Source: Chloroflexota bacterium
Lineage (GTDB): Bacteria > Chloroflexota > Anaerolineae > Anaerolineales > UBA11579
Direction: 5' to 3'
Length of the DNA stretch: 36,477 nucleotides
Assembly (NCBI GenBank): GCA_009391835.1
Contig: QWJF01000015.1
Coordinates: forward strand, 1 to 36,477
In this document: positions 8,102-15,969 of the stretch, piece by piece
Position numbering within the stretch: position 1 is the stretch's first letter
Layout of the letters: the number at the start of each line of letters is the position of its first letter
The notes under the pieces: model-generated
Told to the model about the DNA's origin: nothing
The model's input: only the letters and a program-made list of their open reading frames with translations
Databases searched by the model: none
Program-made: the position numbers and the translations under genes

Positions 8102-9304
8102 ATGGATAGCATCCTGATTACAAATGCGCAATTGCGGGGGCGAAAGACAGGGGACTTTGTGGAGATTCAAATTGAGGGCGGGAAAATTGCAACAATTGGG
8201 AAATCGGGGAGGGGGAAGGCTGAGGTGGAGATTGACGCGGGGGGCAATTTGGTGACCGAATCTTTCGTTAATCCACATTTGCATCTGGACAAGGTGTACA
8301 CGCTGGATCGGATGGATGAGCTGGCGCTGCAGAGTTATCAGGGCGAGGGGATGGGCAAGGCGATGAATGCCATCGAATTGGCTTCGCGGGTGAAAGCGGA
8401 ATACGATGCAAGCTGGATCCTGCCGAATGTGCGCAAAGCGTTGACGCTAGCGGCGCAGAATGGCAACACGCATATCCGGGCGTTTGCGGATGTGGACAGT
8501 AAGGCGCAGCTGGTGGGGGTCAAGGCGCTGATCCAGGCACGGGAAGAATTCAAAGGCGTAGTGGACTTGCAGGTGGTGGCATTCGCACAGGACGGCTTGG
8601 CGCGCGAACCGGGGGCTGAGGAGCTCGTGCGGGAGGCGATGAAGTTGGGCGCGGATGTGGTGGGTGGCATCCCCTGGATCGAATTCACGGATAAGGACGT
8701 GCAACAACATGTAGACGTCATCTTCAACATCGCCAAGGAATTCGACAAGCCGGTTTCCATGCTGGTGGACGATGCGGGCGACGCGGGACTACGCAGCCTG
8801 GAGATGATGGCAGTGCGTACAATCGAGCAAGGCTGGCAGGGGCGCTCGCTAGCTCATCACGCGCGGGCGATGGCGCTTTATCCGAAACCCTATTTGCAAA
8901 AGGTGATCGCGCTGCTGAAGCAGGCAGAGATGTATGTGGTGACCGACCCGCAGACCGGGCCGCTGCATGCGCGCGTGCGGGAGTTGCTGGAGGAAGGCGC
9001 GTTTGTGTGCCTGGGGCAGGATGACATTTCGGACGCGTACTACCCCTATGGGCAGAACAATATGCTGGAAGTAGCCTTCCTGGCTTCGCACCTGCTATGG
9101 ATGACGAGCTGGGCGGACATGGAGACGCTTTACGACATGGTGACGACTGAAGCGGCCAAGGCGATGGGATTGGGCAATTTTGCGATCAAGGAGGGGGCGA
9201 TGGCGAATCTGGTGGTGCTGGATGCGCCGAATGTGCGCGAGGCATTGCGCTACCATCACGCGCCGGTGCATGTGGTGAGTCACGGGCGTTTGGTAGAAAA
9301 ATAA
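8102..9304 (+). CDS. Cytosine-deaminase-like amidohydrolase with altered metal-site residues
   Basis: The 400-residue protein follows the CodA/COG0402 layout: first metal pair HLHLDK (H59, H61), a THIRAFADVD strand, a LVDDAGDAG strand, GRSLAHHARAM (H252/H253), and the GQDDISDAYYPYGQNNM loop carrying the last metal Asp (D307 or D308). By motif alignment with CodA the beta-5 strand normally reads H-x-D-E. Here it reads M220-L221-V222-D223-D224, so the metal His appears lost and the catalytic Glu is replaced by Asp. The expected RTHVDV strand likewise reads RAFADV. It is therefore probably not a cytosine deaminase and may act on another cyclic amide or be non-catalytic. ATG at 8102 has GAGGAG upstream; allH starts two bases after its stop. 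Confidence 0.85.
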   Translation: MDSILITNAQLRGRKTGDFVEIQIEGGKIATIGKSGRGKAEVEIDAGGNLVTESFVNPHLHLDKVYTLDRMDELALQSYQGEGMGKAMNAIELASRVKAEYDASWILPNVRKALTLAAQNGNTHIRAFADVDSKAQLVGVKALIQAREEFKGVVDLQVVAFAQDGLAREPGAEELVREAMKLGADVVGGIPWIEFTDKDVQQHVDVIFNIAKEFDKPVSMLVDDAGDAGLRSLEMMAVRTIEQGWQGRSLAHHARAMALYPKPYLQKVIALLKQAEMYVVTDPQTGPLHARVRELLEEGAFVCLGQDDISDAYYPYGQNNMLEVAFLASHLLWMTSWADMETLYDMVTTEAAKAMGLGNFAIKEGAMANLVVLDAPNVREALRYHHAPVHVVSHGRLVEK

Positions 9305-9306
9305 TA

Positions 9307-10182
9307 TTGGACTTGGAAATTCTTTCACTCTCTCCAGCGGCCAAAGCGTGGTTGCAGGAGACTCGGATTGCCCACGTGTTGCACGTGTTTGATCCGGTTT
9401 GCAACCTGATCAATGATGAGGGAGAGGTGCTTTCGCTGGTGGATGCGCGCGTGGGCAACGGACCCTTTTCTGCGGTGGTGGCGCGGGGTGGCTTTACGGA
9501 TTGGGTGAGCGCACATTCCGGGGTGCTGCTATCGCCACCGGTGCTCATGGTGGGCGACGGAATCTTCAAGTATTTTCAAGCCAAGCTGTGGATGCCACAA
9601 CCGGATTGGACAGCGTTGCGCGAAGAGTTGGATGGGCTTCAGAAGGCGAGCAAGAACGTCCAAGTGCTATTAAGCAGGCACGCAGAAGCGGAGAGTTTTG
9701 CCTGGCTGATGATGCCGGATAGCGACCAGGCAACCTATGGCAACGCGGTGTTCGAGCGGGCGAAACAGGCGATTGGTGAACTCTTGAGGGCACTGATGGA
9801 AGAAAACATTGAAGCGATGCGGGCCGCGGCGAGCCAATTGGCAGGATTGGGGAGCGGGCTAACTCCGGCTGGAGACGATGTACTGGTCGGCATGATGCAC
9901 GCGTTGTGGGCCACGCGGCCGGAGGTGCAGGCACTGGCTTTGAGCCTGGTGTTGGCCGAGGCAGCGGCGCCGCGCACGAATTCGCTTTCGGCGGCGTGGT
10001 TGCTCGCAGCGGGGCGCGGCGAGGCCGGGGAAGCCTGGCACGAGCTATTTGCGGCGATTGCGGCGAAGGATGCTGGCGCGCAAGAGGCGGCCGTGATGCG
10101 GATCCTGCCCACCGGGCACAGCTCGGGGGCGGACGCGCTGGGTGGGTTCGCGGCAATGATTCAGATGGAGGCCCAGGCTTGA
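9307..10182 (+). CDS. allH: DUF2877 protein, YlbF/AllH-like carbamoyltransferase subunit
   Basis: The 291-residue product carries the DUF2877 signature GLGSGLTPAGDD at residues 180-191, close to the family consensus GLGxGLTPSGDD. E. coli AllH (formerly YlbF) is the third component of oxamate transcarbamylase with AllF and AllG; here it is about 5.6 kb away from allG but on the same strand in the same locus. The TTG start at 9307 follows the amidohydrolase stop after two bases. Its stop overlaps the start of the NmrA-like gene by four bases (TTGA). No carbamate kinase gene, the usual E. coli partner, is visible in the window. Confidence 0.88.
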   Translation: MDLEILSLSPAAKAWLQETRIAHVLHVFDPVCNLINDEGEVLSLVDARVGNGPFSAVVARGGFTDWVSAHSGVLLSPPVLMVGDGIFKYFQAKLWMPQPDWTALREELDGLQKASKNVQVLLSRHAEAESFAWLMMPDSDQATYGNAVFERAKQAIGELLRALMEENIEAMRAAASQLAGLGSGLTPAGDDVLVGMMHALWATRPEVQALALSLVLAEAAAPRTNSLSAAWLLAAGRGEAGEAWHELFAAIAAKDAGAQEAAVMRILPTGHSSGADALGGFAAMIQMEAQA

Positions 10183-11024
10183 TTTTGGTTAGCGGAGCCG
10201 CAGGAAAGACCGGACTGGCGGTGTTGAAAGCGCTGCGAGCAAAGGGCGTGGGGGCCAGGGCAATGGTGCGGAGCCAGGCACAGGAAGCGGCAGTACTGGC
10301 GGCTGGGGCGAGCGAAAGCGTGGTGGGCAACATGGAAATTGAAGCGGATTTATCGAAGGCGTTGCGGGGCGTAGAGGCGGTTTATTTGATCGTGCCGAAC
10401 GTGCACCCCAAGGAAGTGGAGATCGGAAAGGCAACTATCGCGGCAGCGTTGACAGCGGGCGTGGAGCGCTTTGTGTATCACTCAGTGCTATTTCCGCAAA
10501 TTGAACGAATGCCGCATCATTGGCGTAAGCTGTTGGTGGAAGAAACGCTGATTCAATCCAGTCTGAATTTCACGATCTTACAGCCGGCGAATTACATGCA
10601 AAACGTATTGGCCTATTGGGAGGCAATCCAAGACAATGGCGTTTTATCGTTGCCCTACTCCATTGAGGCGCGCAGCACGCCAGTAGATTTAAAGGAAGTG
10701 GCGGAGGTGGTGGCCAAGGTTCTTACAGAGAAGGGCCATTCCGGGGCGATCTATCCGTTGGCTGGGCCGGAGCTTTTATCCAGCCGGGAGATGGCGGCAC
10801 AGATGGGGCGCGCACTGGGGCGCGATGTGCAGGCCGAGCGTATGGAGTTGGCAGTGTGGGAGGAAGCGGCCAAGGGGCTGGATGCGGAAAGGCGGGAGAC
10901 GCTGAAGCAAATGTTTGCGTATTACGATGAGCGGGATTTTGTGGGGAATGCGAGTGTGCTGCGGCACTTGCTGGGGCGGGAGCCGATGCGCTTTGCGGAG
11001 TTTTTGGAGCGGATGGCGGGCTAG
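10179..11024 (+). CDS. NmrA-like NAD(P)-binding protein (atypical SDR)
   Basis: The 281-residue protein begins with an NAD(P)-binding glycine motif, VSGAAGKTG, followed by a Rossmann pattern and the atypical-SDR segments GVEAVYLIVPN, GVERFVYHSV and LQPANYMQN. The family includes NmrA-type redox sensors and quinone oxidoreductases. The frame is open upstream to 9906, but TTG at 10179 is chosen because GGAGG at 10167-10171 has ideal spacing and the Rossmann motif starts immediately. It overlaps the allH stop by four bases, so it is translationally coupled and the last gene before a strong terminator. Its role in the pathway is not evident. Confidence 0.82.
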   Translation: MILVSGAAGKTGLAVLKALRAKGVGARAMVRSQAQEAAVLAAGASESVVGNMEIEADLSKALRGVEAVYLIVPNVHPKEVEIGKATIAAALTAGVERFVYHSVLFPQIERMPHHWRKLLVEETLIQSSLNFTILQPANYMQNVLAYWEAIQDNGVLSLPYSIEARSTPVDLKEVAEVVAKVLTEKGHSGAIYPLAGPELLSSREMAAQMGRALGRDVQAERMELAVWEEAAKGLDAERRETLKQMFAYYDERDFVGNASVLRHLLGREPMRFAEFLERMAG

Positions 11025-11097
11025 CGTAAAGACTCAATGCGATATCGGGCATGCCACGGTTTCCTGACAATGACCGGGACCTAGCAAAGAAGAGGGC

Positions 11098-11148
11098 GCG
11101 GAGCGAAAAAATGATTCGGATGGATTCGTCGCTCCGCTCGGAATGACA
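11098..11148. repeat. REP-like palindromic repeat at a gene 3' end
   Basis: A 9-bp inverted repeat (GCGGAGCGA at 11098-11106, TCGCTCCGC at 11129-11137) overlaps a 27-base core at 11122-11148 that starts GGATTCGTCGCTCC and ends GGAATGACA. The core matches 24 of 27 bases of 18422-18448. On the minus strand it encodes the CHSERSDESI string that recurs in spurious ORFs of many genomes. Confidence 0.65.
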
Positions 11149-11203
11149 ATAAGAGCGGGGAGACAACGGGTTGGACTGCAGCGTTTGCTGAATTTATGAA
11201 ATA

Positions 11204-11237
11204 AAAAAAGAGGAGCGGCAATCCGCTCCTCTTTTTT
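11204..11237. terminator. Bidirectional intrinsic terminator
   Basis: A perfect 15-bp stem (11204-11218 with 11223-11237) and a 4-base loop CAAT. The GC-rich core AGAGGAGCGG is flanked by A6 on one side and T6 on the other, so it can end transcription in both directions. It lies between the convergent NmrA-like gene and the permease gene. Confidence 0.93.
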
Positions 11238-11253
11238 GTTGATTAGACGAGGT

Positions 11254-12609
11254 TTAGCCTTCGGGGGGCTTTACGACCACGAAGAGCAAGTTGACCAGGA
11301 TGCCGAGGACCGCGGCGGTTGCAATCGCGGGCAGCCCACTGGGGAAGACGCTCTGGAAGATCGGGATCGGCAGGAAACCACCATCGAAGCCGATGTTGCC
11401 ACCAATGCCGAGCACCATGATGATGGCGCCGACTGCCAGGTTGCGCGGCTCAAACATATTGACCTTGTGCTCCTGCATCAGGGCAATACCTTGCATGCCG
11501 ATGACACCGAAGAGGTAGATCGCAAGACCACCACTGACGGCGAGAGGAACACTGGCCACGATGGCTTGAAGCTTGCCGACGAAGCCGAGCAAGATGGCAA
11601 TAAATCCAGCCATCATAAGCGCAGGCCCTGAGTAGTTTCGGGTGATGGCCATCAAAGAGTTGTTCTCACCATAGTTGGTGCCTGCGGTAGCGCCGACGAG
11701 ACCGTTAAGGAAATCGCCGATACCATCGAGTATCAGGTTGAAGCCGATGTGCTTATCCAGTTCGTATTTCTCTTTCTTCTGCTCCACCGCAAAGCGGTCG
11801 ACATAGAGACTGATCTGGTAGAGGTGCGCAGTTGATTCGGGGATGGTGGCAATAGCCATGATCGCGATACTGAAGATGGCTGTGCCTACAAAGGCACCGC
11901 TAAACACCGGGAAAGTCAGATGTGGCAAAGCGAACCAAGGTTGAGAGGAGACGCCCGCCAAGCTCACAGAGCCGGGATCAACCACTGCTGAAATCAGGTA
12001 ACCCGCAACACCACCCAAGAGAATAGGCAGCATGCCCACAAAACCACGTCCCTGAAGATAAACCGAGAAGATCACCGTGAGGAGAAGCGTAAGGATCGAA
12101 ACTGTCCAATTTGCACCAGCCAGATTCAAGGCAGCAAAAGCCAAACCGAAACCGATGATTGCCGCTACAGATCCTGTGACCACGGGCGGCAGGATGTTAT
12201 CCAGCTTATCCTTGCCCACAGCGCGGATTATGAAACCGACGGCGATGTTCAAAAGTCCAGTAACCACGATACCCGCCTGCATCGTGCTCAGGACTTCATC
12301 CGCAACGGGGACGCCGAATGCTGGCAAGCTACCCGTCATTGCATTTGCAACGGCCAGATAGGCAGCGATGTAGCTAAAGCTGGAACCATAAAAGAGGGGA
12401 ATGAATTTACCGATGCCGCGCTTGGACAATAACAAGGCGACAATGGTGGATACACCTGATGCCAGAAGAACCGTGCCGATGTGAAAACCGGTCAGCGCGG
12501 CGACAAACACCGTGGCAGGAAACATCGTCAGGACATGCTGAAAGCCCAAGAGGATGTTCTGGCCAAGCGGCGGGGTTTCGTTGGGCAGATAGCCCATACG
12601 TTTTGCCAT
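11254..12609 (-). CDS. NCS2-family nucleobase permease, UraA-like (uracil/xanthine transporter)
   Basis: The 451-residue multi-spanning membrane protein has NCS2 landmarks: GFQHVLTMFPATV in the first helix, PESTAHLYQ in the TM8 region, and GTNYGENNSLMAITR matching the TYGEN motif of UraA-type uracil permeases. The Glu residues in these last two motifs correspond to the substrate-binding glutamates of UraA. It should import uracil or a related oxo-purine/pyrimidine with protons. The start is ATG at 12609, chosen because AAGGAG lies just upstream; a GTG at 12627 is in frame but lies upstream of that site. It is transcribed away from the CoA-transferase gene and toward the shared terminator. Its position supports a nucleobase-like substrate for the neighbouring enzymes. 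Confidence 0.9.
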   Translation of the reverse strand: MAKRMGYLPNETPPLGQNILLGFQHVLTMFPATVFVAALTGFHIGTVLLASGVSTIVALLLSKRGIGKFIPLFYGSSFSYIAAYLAVANAMTGSLPAFGVPVADEVLSTMQAGIVVTGLLNIAVGFIIRAVGKDKLDNILPPVVTGSVAAIIGFGLAFAALNLAGANWTVSILTLLLTVIFSVYLQGRGFVGMLPILLGGVAGYLISAVVDPGSVSLAGVSSQPWFALPHLTFPVFSGAFVGTAIFSIAIMAIATIPESTAHLYQISLYVDRFAVEQKKEKYELDKHIGFNLILDGIGDFLNGLVGATAGTNYGENNSLMAITRNYSGPALMMAGFIAILLGFVGKLQAIVASVPLAVSGGLAIYLFGVIGMQGIALMQEHKVNMFEPRNLAVGAIIMVLGIGGNIGFDGGFLPIPIFQSVFPSGLPAIATAAVLGILVNLLFVVVKPPEG

Positions 12610-12708
12610 TGGAGATCTCCTTTTCACAATAGTGGTATTGCTGACATTAACCCCGAATTGCAGATAAAGCTACGTTCGTTACAAAAAGCATTTATAGAAT
12701 ATTTGAAC

Positions 12709-12714
12709 TATAAT
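12709..12714 (+). promoter_or_regulatory. Putative -10 box for the CoA-transferase gene
   Basis: TATAAT lies 37 bases upstream of the TTG start in the AT-rich divergent intergenic region. No good -35 hexamer is seen at 16-18 bp spacing, so this is tentative. Confidence 0.35.
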
Positions 12715-12751
12715 CTGCGCACTCCCCTCTTTTTGGTAAAGGAGTCCCAAT

Positions 12752-13954
12752 TTGGGCAAACAAAAGGGATTGTTGAGCACAGTTCGGGTGGTGGATTTGA
12801 CGCGGGTGCTGGCCGGACCCTACTGCACAATGATGTTGGGAGACCTGGGCGCGGACGTGATCAAAATTGAGGCGCCCGGCAAGGGAGATGACACACGCCA
12901 ATGGGGCCCGCCATTCACCGAATCGGGAATGTCAGCTTATTTTATTTCGGCCAACCGCAACAAACGGAGCATGACACTAAATCTCAAGAGTGCAGCCGGC
13001 ATAGAGGTGTTGAAGGACCTGATTCGCGGGGCGGACGTGGTGGTGGAGAATTTCCGAGTGGGGACTCTGCAGCGGCTGGGGGTGAGTTATGAAGAGATGA
13101 AAGCGATCAACCCCAAGGTGATTTACTGTACGATTACCGGATTTGGCAGCACAGGGCCCTATGCGGACAAGGCGGGCTACGACTTCATTGTGCAGGCGAT
13201 GAGCGGCCTGATGAGCCTTACGGGGCCGCAGGAGGGCCGTCCGTACCGTGTGGGGGTGGCGATTGCAGACCTGCTGACGGGAATCTATGCGAGCAACGCC
13301 ATTTGCGCGGCGCTGTACGCGCGAGAACAGAATGGCGAGGGGGCGCGAATCGATGCTTCGCTGCTCGATTCACAGGTTGCGACATTAACGTATGTAGCGA
13401 GCAATTATTTGAACTCGGGAGAAACGCCGACGCGGCTGGGGAACGGGCACCCGAACATTGTTCCCTATCAGGATTTCAAGGCCAAGAATGGCTATTTTGC
13501 GTTCGCGGCAGGCAACGATGGGCAATGGAAGAAATTCTGTGAAGCCGCAGGCGTGGACGAATGGGCCGAGGACGAGCGCTTTGCGAGCAATCCCAAACGA
13601 GTGGAAAACCGCGTTGAGGTGATCGTGATGTTGGATGAACTTTTCGCCACGCGGACGGTGGCTGAATGGCTAGCGATATGTGATGATGCTGGCATTCCCG
13701 CGGGGCCAATCAACACGATTGACCAGGCGCTTGCCGATCCTCAAGTGGTGGCACGGAATCTAATCCTGCATGCGGAGACAGAGGCCGGGGAAACCATCCA
13801 AATGGCGGGCATGCCCTATCAAATCCCAGGCAGCGAAGCAAAGGTGCGCTATGCCCCACCGGAGCTGGGTGCCCATACTGAGGAAGTGCTGCGCGAGGTG
13901 CTGGGCTACGACGTTGCGCGGATTAACGAGCTTCGCAGTGAAGGTGTTGTTTAG
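12752..13954 (+). CDS. CaiB/BaiF (class III) CoA-transferase
   Basis: The 400-residue protein has the class III CoA-transferase pattern: VRVVDLTRVLAGPYCTMMLG and GADVIKIE at the N-terminus, NRNKRSMTLNLK, the ARIDASLLDSQ segment carrying the expected catalytic Asp, then PYQDFKAKNGYF. Such enzymes move CoA between carboxylic acids through an aspartyl-CoA thioester. The start is TTG at 12752 with AAAGGAG at 12738-12744. It is divergent from the permease. As the end of the catabolic locus it could activate the dicarboxylate product (for example malonate or oxalate); the acid is not identifiable from sequence. Confidence 0.9.
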   Translation: MGKQKGLLSTVRVVDLTRVLAGPYCTMMLGDLGADVIKIEAPGKGDDTRQWGPPFTESGMSAYFISANRNKRSMTLNLKSAAGIEVLKDLIRGADVVVENFRVGTLQRLGVSYEEMKAINPKVIYCTITGFGSTGPYADKAGYDFIVQAMSGLMSLTGPQEGRPYRVGVAIADLLTGIYASNAICAALYAREQNGEGARIDASLLDSQVATLTYVASNYLNSGETPTRLGNGHPNIVPYQDFKAKNGYFAFAAGNDGQWKKFCEAAGVDEWAEDERFASNPKRVENRVEVIVMLDELFATRTVAEWLAICDDAGIPAGPINTIDQALADPQVVARNLILHAETEAGETIQMAGMPYQIPGSEAKVRYAPPELGAHTEEVLREVLGYDVARINELRSEGVV

Positions 13955-13961
13955 TATAGGG

Positions 13962-13978
13962 GTAATGGCTATGCGCAA
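13962..13978. repeat. 17-bp dispersed repeat, copy 1
   Basis: GTAATGGCTATGCGCAA occurs here between the CoA-transferase stop and dinB, and identically at 24873-24889. The bases after it are also similar (CTCACGGATATTG against TCAAGGATACG). Confidence 0.5.
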
Positions 13979-13997
13979 CTCACGGATATTGATGTAA

Positions 13998-15209
13998 ATG
14001 TCTGAATTGAGCGAAGACGTCGAGGAATTCCGCAAGATCGTGCATCTGGATCTGGACGCGTTTTTTTGCGCGGTCGAAGAATTGCATGATCCGTCCTTGC
14101 GTGAAAAACCCTTTGCGGTAGGCGGAAGCCCGGAGCATCGCGGCGTGGTGGCTTCCTGCTCTTATGCAGCGCGTAAATACGGCGTGCATTCGGCGATGTC
14201 GATGGCCAAGGCCAAGCAGCTATGCCCCGATTTGATCAACGTGCGGCACAGCTTCGGCAACTATACGGAGTACTCTAGACAGGTGATGGACATTTTGCGC
14301 ACCTACTCCCCTCTGGTGCAGCCGATCTCGATTGACGAGGCTTTTATGGACCTCAGCCATCTTCCCGACAGCACAGAAAAAATGGCGCGACAAATCCAAG
14401 CGCAGATCCACCATGAGGTGCAACTGCCCTCTTCGCTGGGCGTGGCCAGCAACAAATTGGTAGCCAAGATCGCCACCAACGTGGGAAAAGCGGCCCACGG
14501 CGGAGACAGCTACCCAAACGCAGTAATGGTGGTGCCGCCGGGCGAAGAAGCGGTTTTCCTGGCACCGCTGCCCAGTGACGCCTTGTGGGGGGTGGGTCCT
14601 AAAACGGCGGAGAAGCTAGCGGAATTGGGGCTGCACACGATTGGGGACATTGCGGCATATTCCTTCGAGGCGCTTGAACAGCGCTTTGGGCAAACCGGCC
14701 GCTACCTGCACCAAAGGGCGCGCGGCGCGGACAGCAGCCCCGTGCGCGTTTCGCACGACACGAAATCTGTGAGCCACGAAGTGACCTACTCACAGGACAC
14801 CTACGATGAAAATAAACTGCGGGAGACGATCGGGCGACAGGCTCAATCGATCAGTAAGCGGCTGCGCAAACTCCAGCTTTACGGCAGCACGGTGAAGTTG
14901 AAGCTGCGCTGGCCCGACTTCACAACCTTTACACGACAAAGCACTTTGAACGAGCCCACGGATCAGGCAGATGATATTGAGCGTATGGCGCTAGAACTGC
15001 TACGGAAGCACTGGAAACGGGGACGCAAAGTGCGGCTACTCGGCGTAGGGGTCAGTGGGTTGGGGCCACCGAGCAAGCAGCTCAACTTGTGGGATTGGGA
15101 CCCGGCGGACTTTGCACGCACTGAAAAACTGGAGACCACGCTGGAACAACTCAAAACGCGTTACGGGGCTAAGGCCGTACAACGGGCGAGCAAACTGGAG
15201 CGGGCTTAG
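13998..15209 (+). CDS. dinB: DNA polymerase IV (Y-family translesion polymerase)
   Basis: The 403-residue protein shows the Y-family palm: HLDLDAFF with metal Asp D18, SCSYAARKYGVHSAM in the fingers, SIDEAFMD with D113/E114, then GVASNKLVAKIATNVGKA and a little-finger domain. The sequence QLNLW at 361-365 fits a beta-clamp-binding motif. Pol IV copies past damaged bases in DNA with low fidelity. The ATG at 13998 has no clear ribosome binding site. The next gene, a nuclease-like protein, starts two bases after its stop, suggesting a damage-response operon. Such genes are often LexA-controlled, but no operator could be assigned here. Confidence 0.95.
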   Translation: MSELSEDVEEFRKIVHLDLDAFFCAVEELHDPSLREKPFAVGGSPEHRGVVASCSYAARKYGVHSAMSMAKAKQLCPDLINVRHSFGNYTEYSRQVMDILRTYSPLVQPISIDEAFMDLSHLPDSTEKMARQIQAQIHHEVQLPSSLGVASNKLVAKIATNVGKAAHGGDSYPNAVMVVPPGEEAVFLAPLPSDALWGVGPKTAEKLAELGLHTIGDIAAYSFEALEQRFGQTGRYLHQRARGADSSPVRVSHDTKSVSHEVTYSQDTYDENKLRETIGRQAQSISKRLRKLQLYGSTVKLKLRWPDFTTFTRQSTLNEPTDQADDIERMALELLRKHWKRGRKVRLLGVGVSGLGPPSKQLNLWDWDPADFARTEKLETTLEQLKTRYGAKAVQRASKLERA

Positions 15210-15211
15210 GT

Positions 15212-15901
15212 TTGGGCGGGACGAATGGGATCGGGACGCTGCGGGAGCGCTCGCTGCACGCGGGCCTCAAGGCGCACCTAGCGAGGGATGGCGATAGCAT
15301 CGAGGCGCTTGTAGATGGCTACCACATTGACATTCTGCGTGACGAACTATTAATCGAAATCCAGACGGGTAACTTCGGCAAGATGAAGAGCAAACTAAGC
15401 AAATTGCTGCAGACGCACGAGATTTTGCTGATATACCCCATCCCCACCAAAAAGTGGATCGTACGCTTGAACCAGCGCGGGAAGGAAGTGGCGCGGCGCA
15501 AATCTCCCGGGAAGGGACGGACAGAGAACGTATTCCGGGAGTTGATTCGAATGCCGGAGATTGCGGCGCATCCCAATCTGGCGATCGAATTATTATTTAC
15601 GCACGAGGAAGAAATCTGGCGAGACGATGGCAAGGGAAGCTGGCGGCGGGGAAAATGGAGCATTGAAGATCGGCGATTGCTGGATGTGGTGGGGGCGACG
15701 CGACTGCAAGGGCGGAGCGATTTTTTGGGTGTGCTGCCGACGAGCCTGCCTGAGGAATTCACCAACAAGGAGTTGGCCAAAGAAGGCAGGATGCCAATCA
15801 ACCTGGCGACCAAAATGACCTATTGCCTGCGGAGGATGGGCTATCTAGAGATGGTGGGCAAGCGCGGGCAGGCCTATGTGTTTTCGGCGGGGGCAACTTA
15901 A
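15212..15901 (+). CDS. Unknown protein, possible PD-(D/E)XK nuclease fold with C-terminal winged helix
   Basis: This 229-residue protein is not recognised as a named family. Its first 62 residues have an arrangement like PD-(D/E)XK nucleases: an N-terminal helix with E12, then VDGYHIDIL with D40, then LLIEIQTGNF with E49-x-Q51 and K57 nearby. Residues about 150-229 end with a helix-turn-helix-like stretch, TNKELAKEGRM then MTYCLRRMGYLEMVGKRG, and a short strand, typical of winged-helix DNA binding. The start is TTG two bases after the dinB stop. Tight coupling to dinB suggests a role in DNA repair. The fold call is inference from motif spacing; a Gln replaces the usual Lys. Confidence 0.7.
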   Translation: MGGTNGIGTLRERSLHAGLKAHLARDGDSIEALVDGYHIDILRDELLIEIQTGNFGKMKSKLSKLLQTHEILLIYPIPTKKWIVRLNQRGKEVARRKSPGKGRTENVFRELIRMPEIAAHPNLAIELLFTHEEEIWRDDGKGSWRRGKWSIEDRRLLDVVGATRLQGRSDFLGVLPTSLPEEFTNKELAKEGRMPINLATKMTYCLRRMGYLEMVGKRGQAYVFSAGAT

Positions 15902-15954
15902 GCGGGTCAAGGTGTTTTCCTGTGCACTACGGAATGTTTGGGCCGCAATGCTGT

Positions 15955-15963
15955 TGATACAAT
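15955..15963 (+). promoter_or_regulatory. Extended -10 promoter of the PGI gene, probably leaderless
   Basis: TGATACAAT (TG-n plus TACAAT at 15958-15963) ends seven bases before the A of the start codon at 15970. The transcript would begin at or next to the ATG, and no ribosome binding site is present. Confidence 0.45.
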
Positions 15964-15969
15964 CCTGCC

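Noticed and set aside
9906-10178. Upstream extension of the NmrA-like frame
   Set aside because: It lies inside allH in another frame, has no family sequence, and a well-placed GGAGG and coupled TTG at 10179 fix the start.
10723-11166. 147-codon minus-strand open frame containing CHSERSDESI
   Set aside because: It is antisense to the NmrA-like gene and its N-terminus is only the translation of the REP-like repeat; this string is a known spurious-protein signature.
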